This document shows positions 1 through 7,641 of a stretch of DNA of 59,517 nt, piece after piece. A program made the position numbers and the translations under genes. The DNA lies in NCBI RefSeq assembly GCF_037997115.1, contig NZ_CP150484.1, forward strand, positions 7,904,396 through 7,963,912. The letters run 5' to 3'. Source of the stretch: Amycolatopsis coloradensis (GTDB lineage Bacteria > Actinomycetota > Actinomycetes > Mycobacteriales > Pseudonocardiaceae). Every line of letters begins with the position of its first letter. Positions within the stretch are counted from its first letter, which is position 1. The notes beneath the pieces are model-generated. The model was given only the letters and a program-made list of their open reading frames with translations. It made no database searches and was not told the origin of the DNA.

Positions 1-104
1 CCCGGTGGAGGCGGACACCGCGCCCGCCGACGTGATCAGGGGGCCCCTCTTTTTTCGCGCGCACGAAGAACACGACGGAAATTCGATAACGCGATCGAAC
101 GCTT

Positions 105-356
105 TCAGGCGGCAGAGCCGACGCGAATCACCTGGCGCCGCTCACTGCCGGTCAGCCCGCCGAAAACTCCATGGGCCAGCCCGTTTTCCACGGCGTAGGC
201 CAGGCAGGCCGAAATGACCGGGCACCGCGCGCAGACGGCCTTCGCCCTGGCCGCCTGCCGTGCGCCGGGACCGGTTTCGGTGACCGGGAAGAACAGTTCG
301 GGATCCTCACCGCGGCAAGCGGCCTCACTCAGGTCACCCGCCATCCTCATTTCCAT
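105..356 (-). CDS. WhiB-family Fe-S transcriptional regulator
   Basis: An 83-residue protein with the four cysteines of the WhiB family: one in AACRGED near residue 14, then C-x2-C and a fourth Cys in KAVCARCPVISAC (about residues 41-51). It also has the family turn GVFGG (residues 63-67) and a basic end. WhiB proteins bind a 4Fe-4S cluster and usually act on sigma region 4 of the housekeeping sigma factor in the cytosol. Three in-frame ATGs lie close together at the start; a near-perfect AGGAGGTGA sits about 10 bases upstream of the first, so 356 is chosen. It diverges from the tandem sigma gene at 537 with about 180 bases between them, so shared control is possible. The subfamily is not resolved. 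Confidence 0.93.
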   Translation of the reverse strand: MEMRMAGDLSEAACRGEDPELFFPVTETGPGARQAARAKAVCARCPVISACLAYAVENGLAHGVFGGLTGSERRQVIRVGSAA

Positions 357-536
357 TTTCCTATCACCTCCTTTTTCCCGATTTTCCCTTCCTCGTCAAA
401 CGACTTCTCCCTCGACGCCGGGTATCCGGCCGGGGGCACCACGCAAACATCACCTTGACCGAATCGTTACACTCAGCGGCCCGCTCACCGCACCTGTCCT
501 GTGAGGGCATTCGCGTCAGGCGGCGGAGAGCGGTGA

Positions 537-1721
537 GTGCGGGTGATGGGCCACGAAAGGTTCGACGAGTTCTTCCACGCCGAATTTCCGCTGCTCACCG
601 GCTTTCTGTGCAAGGCGGGCTTCGCGTTGGACCCCGCGCGGGACGCGGCGGCGGAGGCGATGCTCAACGCCTACGAGGGCTGGCCGGGCATCACTCAGCC
701 GAAGGCCTGGGTCCGCCGGGTCGGGCATCGGCGGGCGAAGGAACAGACAGCGGCTCGGGCCGACTGGGCCTTCGACGACGCCGGCCGGGAGGACAAACTC
801 ACCATCCTCGCCGACGAGGCGTCGTCCGTCCTGACGATGCTGGGGAAGCTGCCGAAACGTCAGCAACTCGGCATGGCATGGGCGCTGGACGGCTATTCGT
901 CGCGGGAGATCGCCGGCGTGCTCGGCATCTCGGACGAGGCGGTCAGCGCGACCCTTCGCCACGCGCGTGACCGTCTGGCGGAGCACGACCCCGGCTTCGT
1001 CGAGCGCCTGGACGGAGCCAACAGCGCCTTCATCGACGCGCTGAGACTGGGCCTCGACGTCGACGACACCCTGTCCCGGATCAAGAACCGCGCGATGATC
1101 AGGGAACTCGCGCTGGTGGCGCCGGGCGCCCCGGCGGAGTCGGAACCCGAACAGGTGACGCCGTCGCGCTGGTACACCCTCGACGAACCCGTCGCGGCCG
1201 CCGGACGAGGTGACCAGCGGGCCCTGAACCAGCTGCTGACCACCATCCGCCCGCTCGTGATCCGGTACTGCCGGGCGCGGATCGGCAGACAGGAACGGAC
1301 TTACGCCTCGGCCGACGACGTCGCGCAGGAGGTCTGCGTGGCGATCCTCCGCGCGCTGCCGACCTACCGCGAACGAGGGCGGCCGTTCCTCGCGTTCGTC
1401 TACGGCATCGCCCACCACAAGGTCGCCGACGCCCGCCGCGCCGCCGCCCGCAACCGCACCGAACCCGTCGCCGAAGTCCCCGACGGGGTCTCGGAATCCG
1501 CCGGCCCGGAAAAGCACGCGCTGCACAACGAATTGAGCGACCGGATGGGCGAATTGCTGCGGATCCTGCCGGACAAACAGCGGGAGATCGTCGTGTTGCG
1601 GATCGTCGTCGGCCTGTCCGCGGAGGAGACCGCCGGCGTGGTCGGCTCAACCGCGGGGGCCGTGCGGGTGGCGCAGCACCGGGCTTTGACGCGATTGCGG
1701 AAAATCCTCACGGATACCTGA
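537..1721 (+). CDS. Tandem double sigma-70-family protein
   Basis: One uninterrupted 394-residue frame holding two sigma-like units. Unit 1 (about 1-150) has a region-2-like segment (RFDEFFHAEFPLLTGFL) and a region-4-like helix-turn-helix (YSSREIAGVLGISDEAVSATLRHA). Unit 2 (about 205-394) closely resembles actinobacterial ShbA/SigD: LLTTIRPLVIRYCRARIGRQE, ADDVAQEVCVAIL, then region 4 with QREIVVLRIVVGLSAEETAG. ECF sigma factors of about 190 residues are normally single units, so this looks like a head-to-tail fusion. GTG at 537 or ATG at 546 may be the start; a GGAGAG lies just upstream of both. It converges on the MFS gene with 5 bases between the stops and diverges from WhiB. Whether both units bind RNA polymerase cannot be told from sequence. 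Confidence 0.85.
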   Translation: MRVMGHERFDEFFHAEFPLLTGFLCKAGFALDPARDAAAEAMLNAYEGWPGITQPKAWVRRVGHRRAKEQTAARADWAFDDAGREDKLTILADEASSVLTMLGKLPKRQQLGMAWALDGYSSREIAGVLGISDEAVSATLRHARDRLAEHDPGFVERLDGANSAFIDALRLGLDVDDTLSRIKNRAMIRELALVAPGAPAESEPEQVTPSRWYTLDEPVAAAGRGDQRALNQLLTTIRPLVIRYCRARIGRQERTYASADDVAQEVCVAILRALPTYRERGRPFLAFVYGIAHHKVADARRAAARNRTEPVAEVPDGVSESAGPEKHALHNELSDRMGELLRILPDKQREIVVLRIVVGLSAEETAGVVGSTAGAVRVAQHRALTRLRKILTDT

Positions 1722-1726
1722 GCGGA

Positions 1727-3100
1727 TCAGGCATCCGGTCGCCTGCCGGCGAGTACGGCCAGTCCGCACAGCACCGCCACCCCGATCGCCGCGACCACGG
1801 CGAGCCCGGTGGTGAAACCGTGCCCGCGCTGGACGAAGGTGCCGACGCTGCCGAGCACCGCGACCCCGAGTGCCAGCCCGAACTCCACGCTGGTCTCCGA
1901 CAACGCCGACGCCGCACCGGCCCGGTCCGGTGGTGCCGCGCTGATCACGATCTCCGTGCTCAGCGCCATCACCGGCCCAAGGCCGAGGTAGATCAGCACG
2001 AGACCGGTGACCAGCGGCGCGATCCCCTCTTCGGCCGGGGTCGAGGCCAGCACGCCGAAGCCGAGCGCCGACACCACCAACGACGACGCGAACAGGCGGT
2101 GCACCGGGATCCGGCGAGCCAGTGCCGGAGCCGCGACCGACGTGAGCACCATCGCGACCGCGGAAGGCACCAGCCACATCCCGGCCACGATCGGAGACAG
2201 TTCGGTCTCCTGCTGAAGATAGAGCGCGGCGAACAGATAGATCCCGGCGACGCAGGCGAGCGCGGCGAGGAGGACGAGCAGCGCGTTCCGGAACGGCCGC
2301 GCCGCGAACAGCCGGAGGTCGATCAAAGGCACGCTCAGCCGCCGCTGCCGCCGCAGGAACACGATTCCGGTGCCGCCGCCGAGCAGCAAGGCGATCCCGC
2401 CAGGCACAACCGATCCTCCTTCCGCGAGATGTTTGATGCCGTAGACGATCGGCAGCACGGTCACCAGGGACAGGGCCACGCTCGCCACGTCCAGTTCGCC
2501 GGGCTCGGGATCGCGGTGCTCCGGCAGCAGGAACGGGCCGGCGAGCAGCAGCAGGAGCATCACCGGGACGGCCAGCAGGAACACCGAACCCCACCAGAAC
2601 CACTCGAGCAGCAGCCCACCCGCCACCGGACCGAGCGCCACGCCGCCGGACAGGCCGGCGGACCACAGCCCGATCGCGACACCGCGCTGACGCGGATCAC
2701 GGAACATGTTCCCGATCAGCGCGAGGGTGGACGGCATGAGCGTGGCGCCGGCGATGCCGAGCAGCCCGCGGGCGACGATGAGCAGTTCGGCCGACGGCGC
2801 GTAGGCCGCCAGTACCGAAACGACCAGGAAGGCCGCCGCGCCGATCAGCAGGAGCCGTCGTCTGCCGATGCGGTCCCCCAGCGTGCCCATGGTGACGAGG
2901 AAACCGGCGACCAGGAAGCCGTAGGCGTCGGAGATCCACAGCAGCTGGCCCGGGCTCGGGGCCAGCTCGGCGGAGAGACTGGGAAGCGCGAGGTAGAGCA
3001 CCGTGGCGTCCATGGACAGCAACGCGGTCGGCAGGACGAGCACGGCGAGGCCGAGCCATTCCCGCGGCCCGGCGGAGATTACGAGTTGTCGGTCGGACAT
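1727..3100 (-). CDS. MFS drug exporter, DHA2 (EmrB/QacA-like)
   Basis: A 457-residue integral membrane protein rich in alternating hydrophobic segments, consistent with a 14-helix DHA2 transporter using the proton gradient. Motif A is visible as GTLGDRIGRRRLLLIG, after LLWISDAYGFLVAGFLVTMG, and motif-C-like glycine-rich stretches follow (SGGVALGPVAGGLLLEW). Likely job: export of a toxic compound or antibiotic. It diverges from the MerR gene at 3159. The intergenic region carries a promoter with an over-long spacer and a central inverted repeat, so MerR control is very likely, and the predicted transcript begins at or next to the ATG (leaderless). The substrate is not predictable. Confidence 0.92.
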   Translation of the reverse strand: MSDRQLVISAGPREWLGLAVLVLPTALLSMDATVLYLALPSLSAELAPSPGQLLWISDAYGFLVAGFLVTMGTLGDRIGRRRLLLIGAAAFLVVSVLAAYAPSAELLIVARGLLGIAGATLMPSTLALIGNMFRDPRQRGVAIGLWSAGLSGGVALGPVAGGLLLEWFWWGSVFLLAVPVMLLLLLAGPFLLPEHRDPEPGELDVASVALSLVTVLPIVYGIKHLAEGGSVVPGGIALLLGGGTGIVFLRRQRRLSVPLIDLRLFAARPFRNALLVLLAALACVAGIYLFAALYLQQETELSPIVAGMWLVPSAVAMVLTSVAAPALARRIPVHRLFASSLVVSALGFGVLASTPAEEGIAPLVTGLVLIYLGLGPVMALSTEIVISAAPPDRAGAASALSETSVEFGLALGVAVLGSVGTFVQRGHGFTTGLAVVAAIGVAVLCGLAVLAGRRPDA

Positions 3101-3106
3101 GCCGTG

Positions 3107-3138
3107 ACGCTAAAGTCTCACATAGATGTGAGAGTCAA
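3107..3138 (-). promoter_or_regulatory. MerR-type promoter and operator
   Basis: On the minus strand, TTGACT (3138-3133) and TAGCGT (3112-3107) are separated by 20 bases, longer than the 17-base optimum, as in MerR-activated promoters. The spacer holds a perfect inverted repeat with arms CTCACAT (3117-3123) and ATGTGAG (3126-3132). Transcription would start about 7 bases after the -10, near 3100, which is the first base of the MFS start codon. Confidence 0.75.
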
Positions 3139-3158
3139 GGGCGAGTCGCGGAGGGGCC

Positions 3159-3551
3159 GTGCGCATCAGCGAACTGGAACGCAGGACCGGTGTCAGCCAG
3201 CGCTTGCTGCGTTACTACGAGGAACAAGGGCTGCTGCGGCCGGAGCGTCTCCCCAGCGGCTATCGCGTGTACGCCGAAGACGATGTCACCACCGTCGAGC
3301 ACATCCGCAACCTGCTCGCCGCGGGACTCTCCACCACCACGATCGCCGATCTGCTGCCCTGTATGGGTTCCGCGGGCGGACAGCTCATCGCCGACTGCCC
3401 CGAACTGTTGCTGGACCTCCAGCGGGAACGCGCCAGGCTCAGTGCCGCGATCGCCGAACTGACCACCGCCCGCAGCACCCTCGACCAGGTGATCTCCACC
3501 GCGCCGCCCTCCGTCGAGCACGAGGCCGCCCGGTTACGCGGCCTCAGCTAG
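3159..3551 (+). CDS. MerR-family transcriptional regulator
   Basis: A 130-residue protein with the MerR N-terminal winged helix: MRISELERRTGVSQRLLRYYEEQGLL (residues 1-26) and GYRVYAEDD (34-42), then a coiled helix (QRERARLSAAIAELTTARSTL) for dimerisation. The effector part is short. Two cysteines (in LLPCMG and IADCPEL) may or may not be ligands; no clear metal-site signature is present, so a small organic inducer is as likely as a metal. Start is GTG at 3159. It is transcribed away from the MFS exporter gene and probably controls both genes through the palindrome between them. Confidence 0.93.
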   Translation: MRISELERRTGVSQRLLRYYEEQGLLRPERLPSGYRVYAEDDVTTVEHIRNLLAAGLSTTTIADLLPCMGSAGGQLIADCPELLLDLQRERARLSAAIAELTTARSTLDQVISTAPPSVEHEAARLRGLS

Positions 3552-3559
3552 GGCGTTGT

Positions 3560-4090
3560 TCACGGGCGGCAACGTTCCGCGGTCGCCGCGGCGGTCTTCA
3601 ACTCGGGAGCCTCCAGGATGGCCGCGACCGGGTCGAGCGCGCCGTAGGCGTCCTTTTGCGCGGCGATGAGCCCCTCGACGGCACGGCCCTGCGCCACCGT
3701 GTCGTTCTCGCCCGCCGCGTCCAGATCCGCCTTCGCTTTCACGGTCTTGTCGCGGGCCGAGGTGTACTTCGCGAGGAAGTCCTGCTTCGCCGTGTCTCCG
3801 GCGGGAACCGGCGCTGCGGGCAGCGCGCGGAGACCGTCGACCGTCTTGGCCAAAATCGCCGCGTAGTGCCCTAGCTGGTCACTCGTGCTCTTCTTGACGG
3901 CCTCGACGGTTTCGCCGCCCGCCGACGTCATCGTGTTGTTGCCTTCGATGAACTCCTTGACCGCGCCGCAGAATCCGTTCATCCAGGTCACCGCGGCGGA
4001 CGGCGCCGGGTCGGGGGCGCAACCGGCCAGTGCCGTCGCGGCCAAGGCGATTCCCGCGATCCGGGCGAATGTCCTGTGGGCAGCGCGCAT
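3560..4090 (-). CDS. Secreted lipoprotein, function unknown
   Basis: A 176-residue protein with a clear lipoprotein signal: a basic start (MRAAHRTFAR), a hydrophobic core (IAGIALAATALAG) and a lipobox cysteine in LAGCAP. The mature part is helical and Ala/Lys-rich with two further cysteines (FCGAVKEF and the final RCRP) that could form a disulfide. I do not recognise a catalytic motif. ATG at 4090 is chosen because it gives the signal peptide its normal length; the open frame upstream has no lipoprotein character. It converges with the MerR gene, with only 8 bases between the two stops. Confidence 0.85.
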   Translation of the reverse strand: MRAAHRTFARIAGIALAATALAGCAPDPAPSAAVTWMNGFCGAVKEFIEGNNTMTSAGGETVEAVKKSTSDQLGHYAAILAKTVDGLRALPAAPVPAGDTAKQDFLAKYTSARDKTVKAKADLDAAGENDTVAQGRAVEGLIAAQKDAYGALDPVAAILEAPELKTAAATAERCRP

Positions 4091-4289
4091 GTCCGTTCCC
4101 CTCTCCGCCGGCCGGTGTTCCCGCCGGCGCGGGGACTTTGACATGGCGGAACGAGCGCGGTCTGCGTCATCTGACTCAGAACGCTCGAACTCGTAACGTT
4201 CGAGGCATGGCGTAACAAGGCGCGGACAGGCGACGAGTACCGCATTACCCCTGTTCGCATCGAGGGCACCCGGCCGAAGAGGTAGCACC

Positions 4290-4568
4290 ATGGCCATCAA
4301 GATCATCGCAGCGCGGCTCGAAGGTGGGAAGTTCCACGAAAACATCACGAAACTGCGCTGGATCAACCCCGGCAGCGGCGAGACCGGCGAGAGCTTCGTT
4401 TCGGCGAACGTGGCGTGGATCGAAGACGATGACGGGAAAGCCCATGTGGACGAGGGAATCCACCGGGTGACCGTGGAGATCATCAAGCCGACCTTCGGCC
4501 CGGAGTTCCTCCGCACGCGCGCGGACGGGATCTGGAAGAACAACCTGCTGGAGCTCCCCCGCTTCTGA
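4290..4568 (+). CDS. DUF3892-type small protein
   Basis: A 92-residue soluble protein starting at ATG 4290, with an AGAGG about 8 bases upstream. The pattern (MAIKIIAARLEGG, then ITKLRWINPGSGETGESFVSANVAWIE and a closing TVEIIKP) fits the DUF3892 family of small beta-rich proteins of unknown function. It lies immediately upstream of the Y RNA/Rsr locus on the same strand. It has no signal peptide or membrane segment. The family call is from pattern memory. Confidence 0.8.
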   Translation: MAIKIIAARLEGGKFHENITKLRWINPGSGETGESFVSANVAWIEDDDGKAHVDEGIHRVTVEIIKPTFGPEFLRTRADGIWKNNLLELPRF

Positions 4569-4622
4569 GACCCGGTAATTCCGGTGACGTGGGCAAGAAC
4601 GCTCTGTTAGCTTGGGCGAGCA

Positions 4623-4755
4623 CTCCCGGTGCGCAGGTAACGGTTACTTCCTCTTCCACAGGAGAGACGCGGGTTCGAATCCCGCCGCGGGCTCCGGCCG
4701 GCGTCGACCAGCGGCCCAGGTCACTACGTCACCGTCACCGATTATTTCTCGGGAG
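4623..4755 (+). ncRNA. Bacterial Y-RNA-like RNA, copy 1
   Basis: This stretch between the DUF3892 gene and rsr has the layout of a Ro60-binding Y RNA. The 5' arm CGGTG (4627-4631) pairs with CACCG (4736-4740). After an 8-base one-sided bulge, ACGGT (4640-4644) pairs with ACCGT (4731-4735). Outside these, CTCCCG (4623-4628) can pair with CGGGAG (4750-4755). The inner domain contains a tRNA-like T arm (GCGGG, loop TTCGAAT, CCCGC, about 4670-4686). Both ends match copy 2 (shared CCCGGTGCGCAGG at the 5' end, CACCGTCACCGA at the 3' end), while the middle differs. No acceptor/D-arm module as clear as that of copy 2 is seen. Ends are approximate. Confidence 0.7.
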
Positions 4756-4772
4756 CCCACAACTTCAGATGT

Positions 4773-4904
4773 GCCCGGTGCGCAGGAGACGGCTACTTCA
4801 TCGTATTCCACGGGTCGCGGGTTCGAGTCCTGCCCGGCAGCCATGCTGCCGGTAGCTCAGTCGGCAGAGCATTGGACAGCACCGTCACCGACTTTTTCTC
4901 GGGC
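4773..4904 (+). ncRNA. Y RNA with permuted-tRNA domain (YrlA-like), copy 2
   Basis: Helix arms CGGTG (4776-4780)/CACCG (4886-4890) and ACGG (4789-4792)/CCGT (4882-4885) repeat the copy-1 stem, including its 8-base bulge, and GCCCG (4773-4777) can pair with CGGGC (4900-4904). The interior is a tRNA in permuted order: T arm 4817-4833 (loop TTCGAGT), then acceptor 3' strand CCGGCAGC (4834-4841), a CAT triloop, acceptor 5' strand GCTGCCGG (4845-4852), TA, and D arm GCTC...GAGC (4855-4870). TCCA/TGGA (about 4807-4810/4874-4877) stands where an anticodon stem would be and leads into the Ro-binding stem. This matches the known tRNA mimicry of bacterial YrlA RNAs. It ends about 45 bases before rsr. 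Confidence 0.82.
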
Positions 4905-4949
4905 CGCATCCGGAGTCGAAGCTCCCCTCGAACGAAACGAAGGGTTGAG

Positions 4950-6569
4950 GTGTCGAAGTTCAACACCGCCGGCACCCGCCCGGCGACCGGCTCACCGATC
5001 GCCGGTGAGCGAAGCCCCGGCGGCATCACCCACGAAGGCGGCGACGGCTACCGGCGGGACACCAAGTCCGAACTGTTCCTGCTCGCGGTCACCAACATGG
5101 TCGGCGAGAACACCTTCTACGAGACGGGCGACGAACGCGACACGCGTTACGCCGACCTCGTCCGGAAGGCGTCGCTCGCCGACCCGGAATGGACAGCGCG
5201 TTTCCTGCGCTGGCTCCGCACTGAAGCGAACATGCGTACCGCCGCGATCGTCGGCGCCGCCGAATACGTCCGGGTCCGGCTCACCACCGCGACGGACGAC
5301 CAGTCGTACGTCGCCACCACCGCGAACCGCGCCGTCGTCGACTCCGTGCTCCAGCGCGCCGACGAGCCCGGCGAGCTGCTCGCGTACTGGACCTCCTTGT
5401 ACGGCAGGAAGATCCCGAAGCCGGTCAAGCGTGGCGTCGCCGACGCGGCCGTCCGGCTCTTCCACGAAAAGTCGTTCCTCAAGTGGGATTCCGACGCGCG
5501 CGCCTTCCGGTTCGCCGACGTTCTCGGCCTGGCCCACCCGGACCCGAAGGACGCGGTGCAGGACGCCCTGTTCAAGCACATCGTCGACGTCCGGTTCAAC
5601 CCCGGCCGGGAAATCCCCGCCGAATTGGCGGTGCTCGGCTTTCGCGCGGAGGTCATGGCGTGGGACGAGGAGAAGCGCCGGGATCTGTTCCTCGGCCCCG
5701 AACTCGACACCGCGCGGTCGGTTCTCCGGCAGGCGGGCATGACGTGGGAGTCCCTGGCAGGCTGGCTCCAGGGGCCCATGGACGCGCGGGCCTGGGAAGC
5801 CATTATCCCGTCCATGGGCTACATGGCGCTCCTGCGGAACCTCCGGAACTTCGACCAGGCAGGCGTGTCCGACGAGGTCGCCGAGCAGGTCGCGGCGCGC
5901 CTGGCCGATCCGGAGCAGGTGGCGAAGTCACGGCAGTTCCCGATGAGGTTCCTCTCCGCGTATCGGGCGGCGCCGTCGCTTCGCTGGTCGTACGCGCTGG
6001 AAAAGGCGATCTCCGAGTCGCTGTCGAACGTGCCTCGCCTCGCCGGACGGACCCTGATCCTCGTCGACACCTCGGGGTCGATGAACGCCGGTTTCAGCAA
6101 GGACGGCACGCTGATGCGCTGGGACGCGGCCGCGATCTTCGGGATCGCGCTCGGGGCCCGCTGCGAGACGGCGGATGTCGTGTCGTTCTCGAACGGCTAC
6201 TACGGCGGTACCGGTTCGAAGGCCTTCGACGTGCGCGGCGGCGAGTCGCTGCTGCGCGCGCTCGACCGGTGGAAGAACGACGGCTACTTCATCGGCGCCG
6301 GCACCGACACCGTCGGTGCGATCCAGCGCCACCTGCGTCCGGAGCACGACCGGCTCGTGATCCTGACCGACGAGCAGCACTCGGCGGGCAACGTCGACCA
6401 GGCGGTGCCGAAGGAGACGGCGCTGTACACGTGGAACCTCGCGGGCTACCAGCACGGCCACTCGACGTCCGGCTACGGGAACCGGCACACCTTCGGCGGC
6501 CTGACCGACCAGGCCTTCCGGATGATTCCGCTCCTCGAAGCGGGGCGGAACGCCGACTGGCCGTTCTGA
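4950..6569 (+). CDS. rsr: Ro60 orthologue (TROVE domain protein)
   Basis: A 539-residue protein, the usual length for bacterial Ro/Rsr. The N-terminal two thirds is the TROVE ring of helical repeats (SELFLLAVTNMVGENTFYE and DPEWTARFLRWLRTEANMRT are typical). A C-terminal von Willebrand A-like domain has the metal site D-T-S-G-S at residues 373-377. Ro60 rings bind misfolded RNA ends in the central hole and Y RNA on the outside; in bacteria they work with exoribonucleases and RNA repair. GTG at 4950 is taken as the start because GAAGGG lies 6 bases upstream and the earlier open frame overlaps the Y RNA. Two Y-RNA-like genes lie directly upstream. No rtcB or pnp gene is nearby. Confidence 0.93.
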   Translation: MSKFNTAGTRPATGSPIAGERSPGGITHEGGDGYRRDTKSELFLLAVTNMVGENTFYETGDERDTRYADLVRKASLADPEWTARFLRWLRTEANMRTAAIVGAAEYVRVRLTTATDDQSYVATTANRAVVDSVLQRADEPGELLAYWTSLYGRKIPKPVKRGVADAAVRLFHEKSFLKWDSDARAFRFADVLGLAHPDPKDAVQDALFKHIVDVRFNPGREIPAELAVLGFRAEVMAWDEEKRRDLFLGPELDTARSVLRQAGMTWESLAGWLQGPMDARAWEAIIPSMGYMALLRNLRNFDQAGVSDEVAEQVAARLADPEQVAKSRQFPMRFLSAYRAAPSLRWSYALEKAISESLSNVPRLAGRTLILVDTSGSMNAGFSKDGTLMRWDAAAIFGIALGARCETADVVSFSNGYYGGTGSKAFDVRGGESLLRALDRWKNDGYFIGAGTDTVGAIQRHLRPEHDRLVILTDEQHSAGNVDQAVPKETALYTWNLAGYQHGHSTSGYGNRHTFGGLTDQAFRMIPLLEAGRNADWPF

Positions 6570-6590
6570 CCCACCGCGGCCGCCGGGGCG

Positions 6591-6611
6591 GACCGTCCTC
6601 ATCGGACGGTC
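6591..6611 (+). terminator. Hairpin after rsr
   Basis: Perfect 8-base arms GACCGTCC (6591-6598) and GGACGGTC (6604-6611) with a 5-base loop, 22 bases after the rsr stop. There is no clear T tract. Confidence 0.6.
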
Positions 6612-6686
6612 GCTCTCGGTGGCCGCCTTGCCTGATCGGGCAGTTCAGGTGCCGCTCGAAGCGGAAGCTCAGCGGCGGTCTCGTGG

Positions 6687-6728
6687 TGGGCCGGGTCGGG
6701 CTCGAACCGACGGCCAAGGGATTATGAG
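6687..6728 (-). other. att-like copy 1: 3' part of tRNA (CAT)
   Basis: These 42 bases are identical to the 3' part of the intact tRNA at 47833-47906, from base 73 through the T arm, variable loop and into the anticodon loop. The match stops right after the anticodon region and there is no 5' tRNA half, so it is a tRNA fragment, not a gene. It is the outermost of three direct copies and is read as the left junction of element 1 with the chromosome. Confidence 0.85.
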
Positions 6729-7081
6729 ACCGCTGCTCCGACATGTCAGCCAGTGTCATTGGATGTTAAATCTTGCCGGTTTGTGCAGGTCGACAACAGT
6801 TTGAGCTCGGGCCGAGTGCCGCTGTGTGTCGGCCTGTGTCGGGCTCTACATGGGCGACGGAGCCCAATCGGAGACGACGTGCGTCCATTCGGAACCATCC
6901 TTTTGCCGCCACCAGGACCGCGCTGCCCTCCCTGCTCACCGAGGCCGGGGCCGGTGAAGCGGCGTCCGTTGTCGGGTGTCCGGCAGTTCTATTGATCCGT
7001 AAGGCAAATGTGGCGGGATCGAGTCCACTGGTGCAGTAGGTCACCAAGGAGTCAGGCGCACCGGGCCGTCCACGCGCGAGG
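6729..7081. repeat. Element left-end sequence, copy 1
   Basis: No gene is seen here. About 6729-6960 is clearly related to 18796-19010, which follows the second tRNA fragment. Shared blocks include TTCGTGCAGGTC-like sequence near the start, GGAGCCCAATCGGAGACGACGTG, CCATTCGG and CCTTTTGCCGCCA. The similarity has many small changes and gaps. Short TGTCGG-type motifs recur in both copies, as would fit integrase arm sites. The part after 6960 shows nothing I can assign. Confidence 0.65.
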
Positions 7082-7127
7082 GTCGTGAGTGGCAATGAGC
7101 GTTCTAACGACACTTACCACTCACGAC
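7082..7127. repeat. 46-base imperfect palindrome, dispersed-repeat type
   Basis: Perfect outer arms GTCGTGAGTGG (7082-7092) and CCACTCACGAC (7117-7127), with an inner GCGTT-CT-AACG hairpin tip at the centre. The whole folds as one long stem. Its form resembles repetitive intergenic palindromes of Pseudonocardiaceae genomes. It is not next to a gene end that would need a terminator. Confidence 0.6.
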
Positions 7128-7204
7128 AGCGGCAAGAACCGCACATCAGACACTGATCGGGCATACCGGCTCCACCGCGGAGTCTCGGTCACGCCACATT
7201 TGAC

Positions 7205-7430
7205 TTACTCCCTCAAATAGAACTCCGCCGGTGTCTGATCACCGAGGTTGTTGCAATCCACCAGGGAAGCGCCCGGTTGAAGCAACCGAACTTCATTAGC
7301 CGGCAGGACTCGGCGACCGCCGTGTTGGTCATGCCAGCGCCCGTGGCCATTGCACCAGCGAACGGTCGAACCGCCGCTCGGCCAACGACTTCTCGACGCC
7401 TCAGCCAGGGCACTTCCCGGCGGCGCGTCG
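7205..7430 (-). pseudogene. IS3-type transposase remnant
   Basis: Broken frames on the minus strand resemble the C-terminus of an IS3-family OrfB. One frame reads NTAVAESCRLMKFGCFNRAL, like the usual N-x-A-x-ESFF segment; another ends in GDQTPAEFYLRE, like the usual LGYRTPAEF ending. No start, no intact DDE core and no clean inverted repeats are seen. Confidence 0.45.
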
Positions 7431-7641
7431 AGCTTGGCCACCGTCCGAATACCGAAGGTGGCCAAGCTCGACGACGAAGCCCAGCATGAACGAGAAGTCC
7501 GTCTTACTGCCCGGCGAATCCTCGCCAAGCACCTCCTACCCGAGCCCCAACTGCAGTGACGTCACTCGGTGCTGACATGTCCCCCATGAGAGCAGAGCGC
7601 GCTGGGTGCTGCGGTGTAGACCGGCAAGTGTGACAGACGCA

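Noticed and set aside
1820..3874. Very long open frames antisense to real genes (for example opposite the MFS, AKR, kinase and A-T-TE genes)
   Set aside because: GC-rich third positions keep antisense frames open. Their proteins are Arg/Pro/Gly-rich, lack known motifs and overlap strongly supported genes.
4660..4700. A normal tRNA gene at the T-arm-like sequence before rsr
   Set aside because: There is no acceptor 5' strand or anticodon arm in normal order; the flanks fit a Y RNA stem instead.
6687..6760. A complete tRNA gene at the first tRNA-like site
   Set aside because: Only the 3' part matches; D arm and acceptor 5' strand are missing.
7010..7045. Another tRNA T-arm near GGATCGAGTCC
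   Set aside because: The loop reads ATCGAGT, not TTCGAGT; stems do not pair well and no other arm is present.
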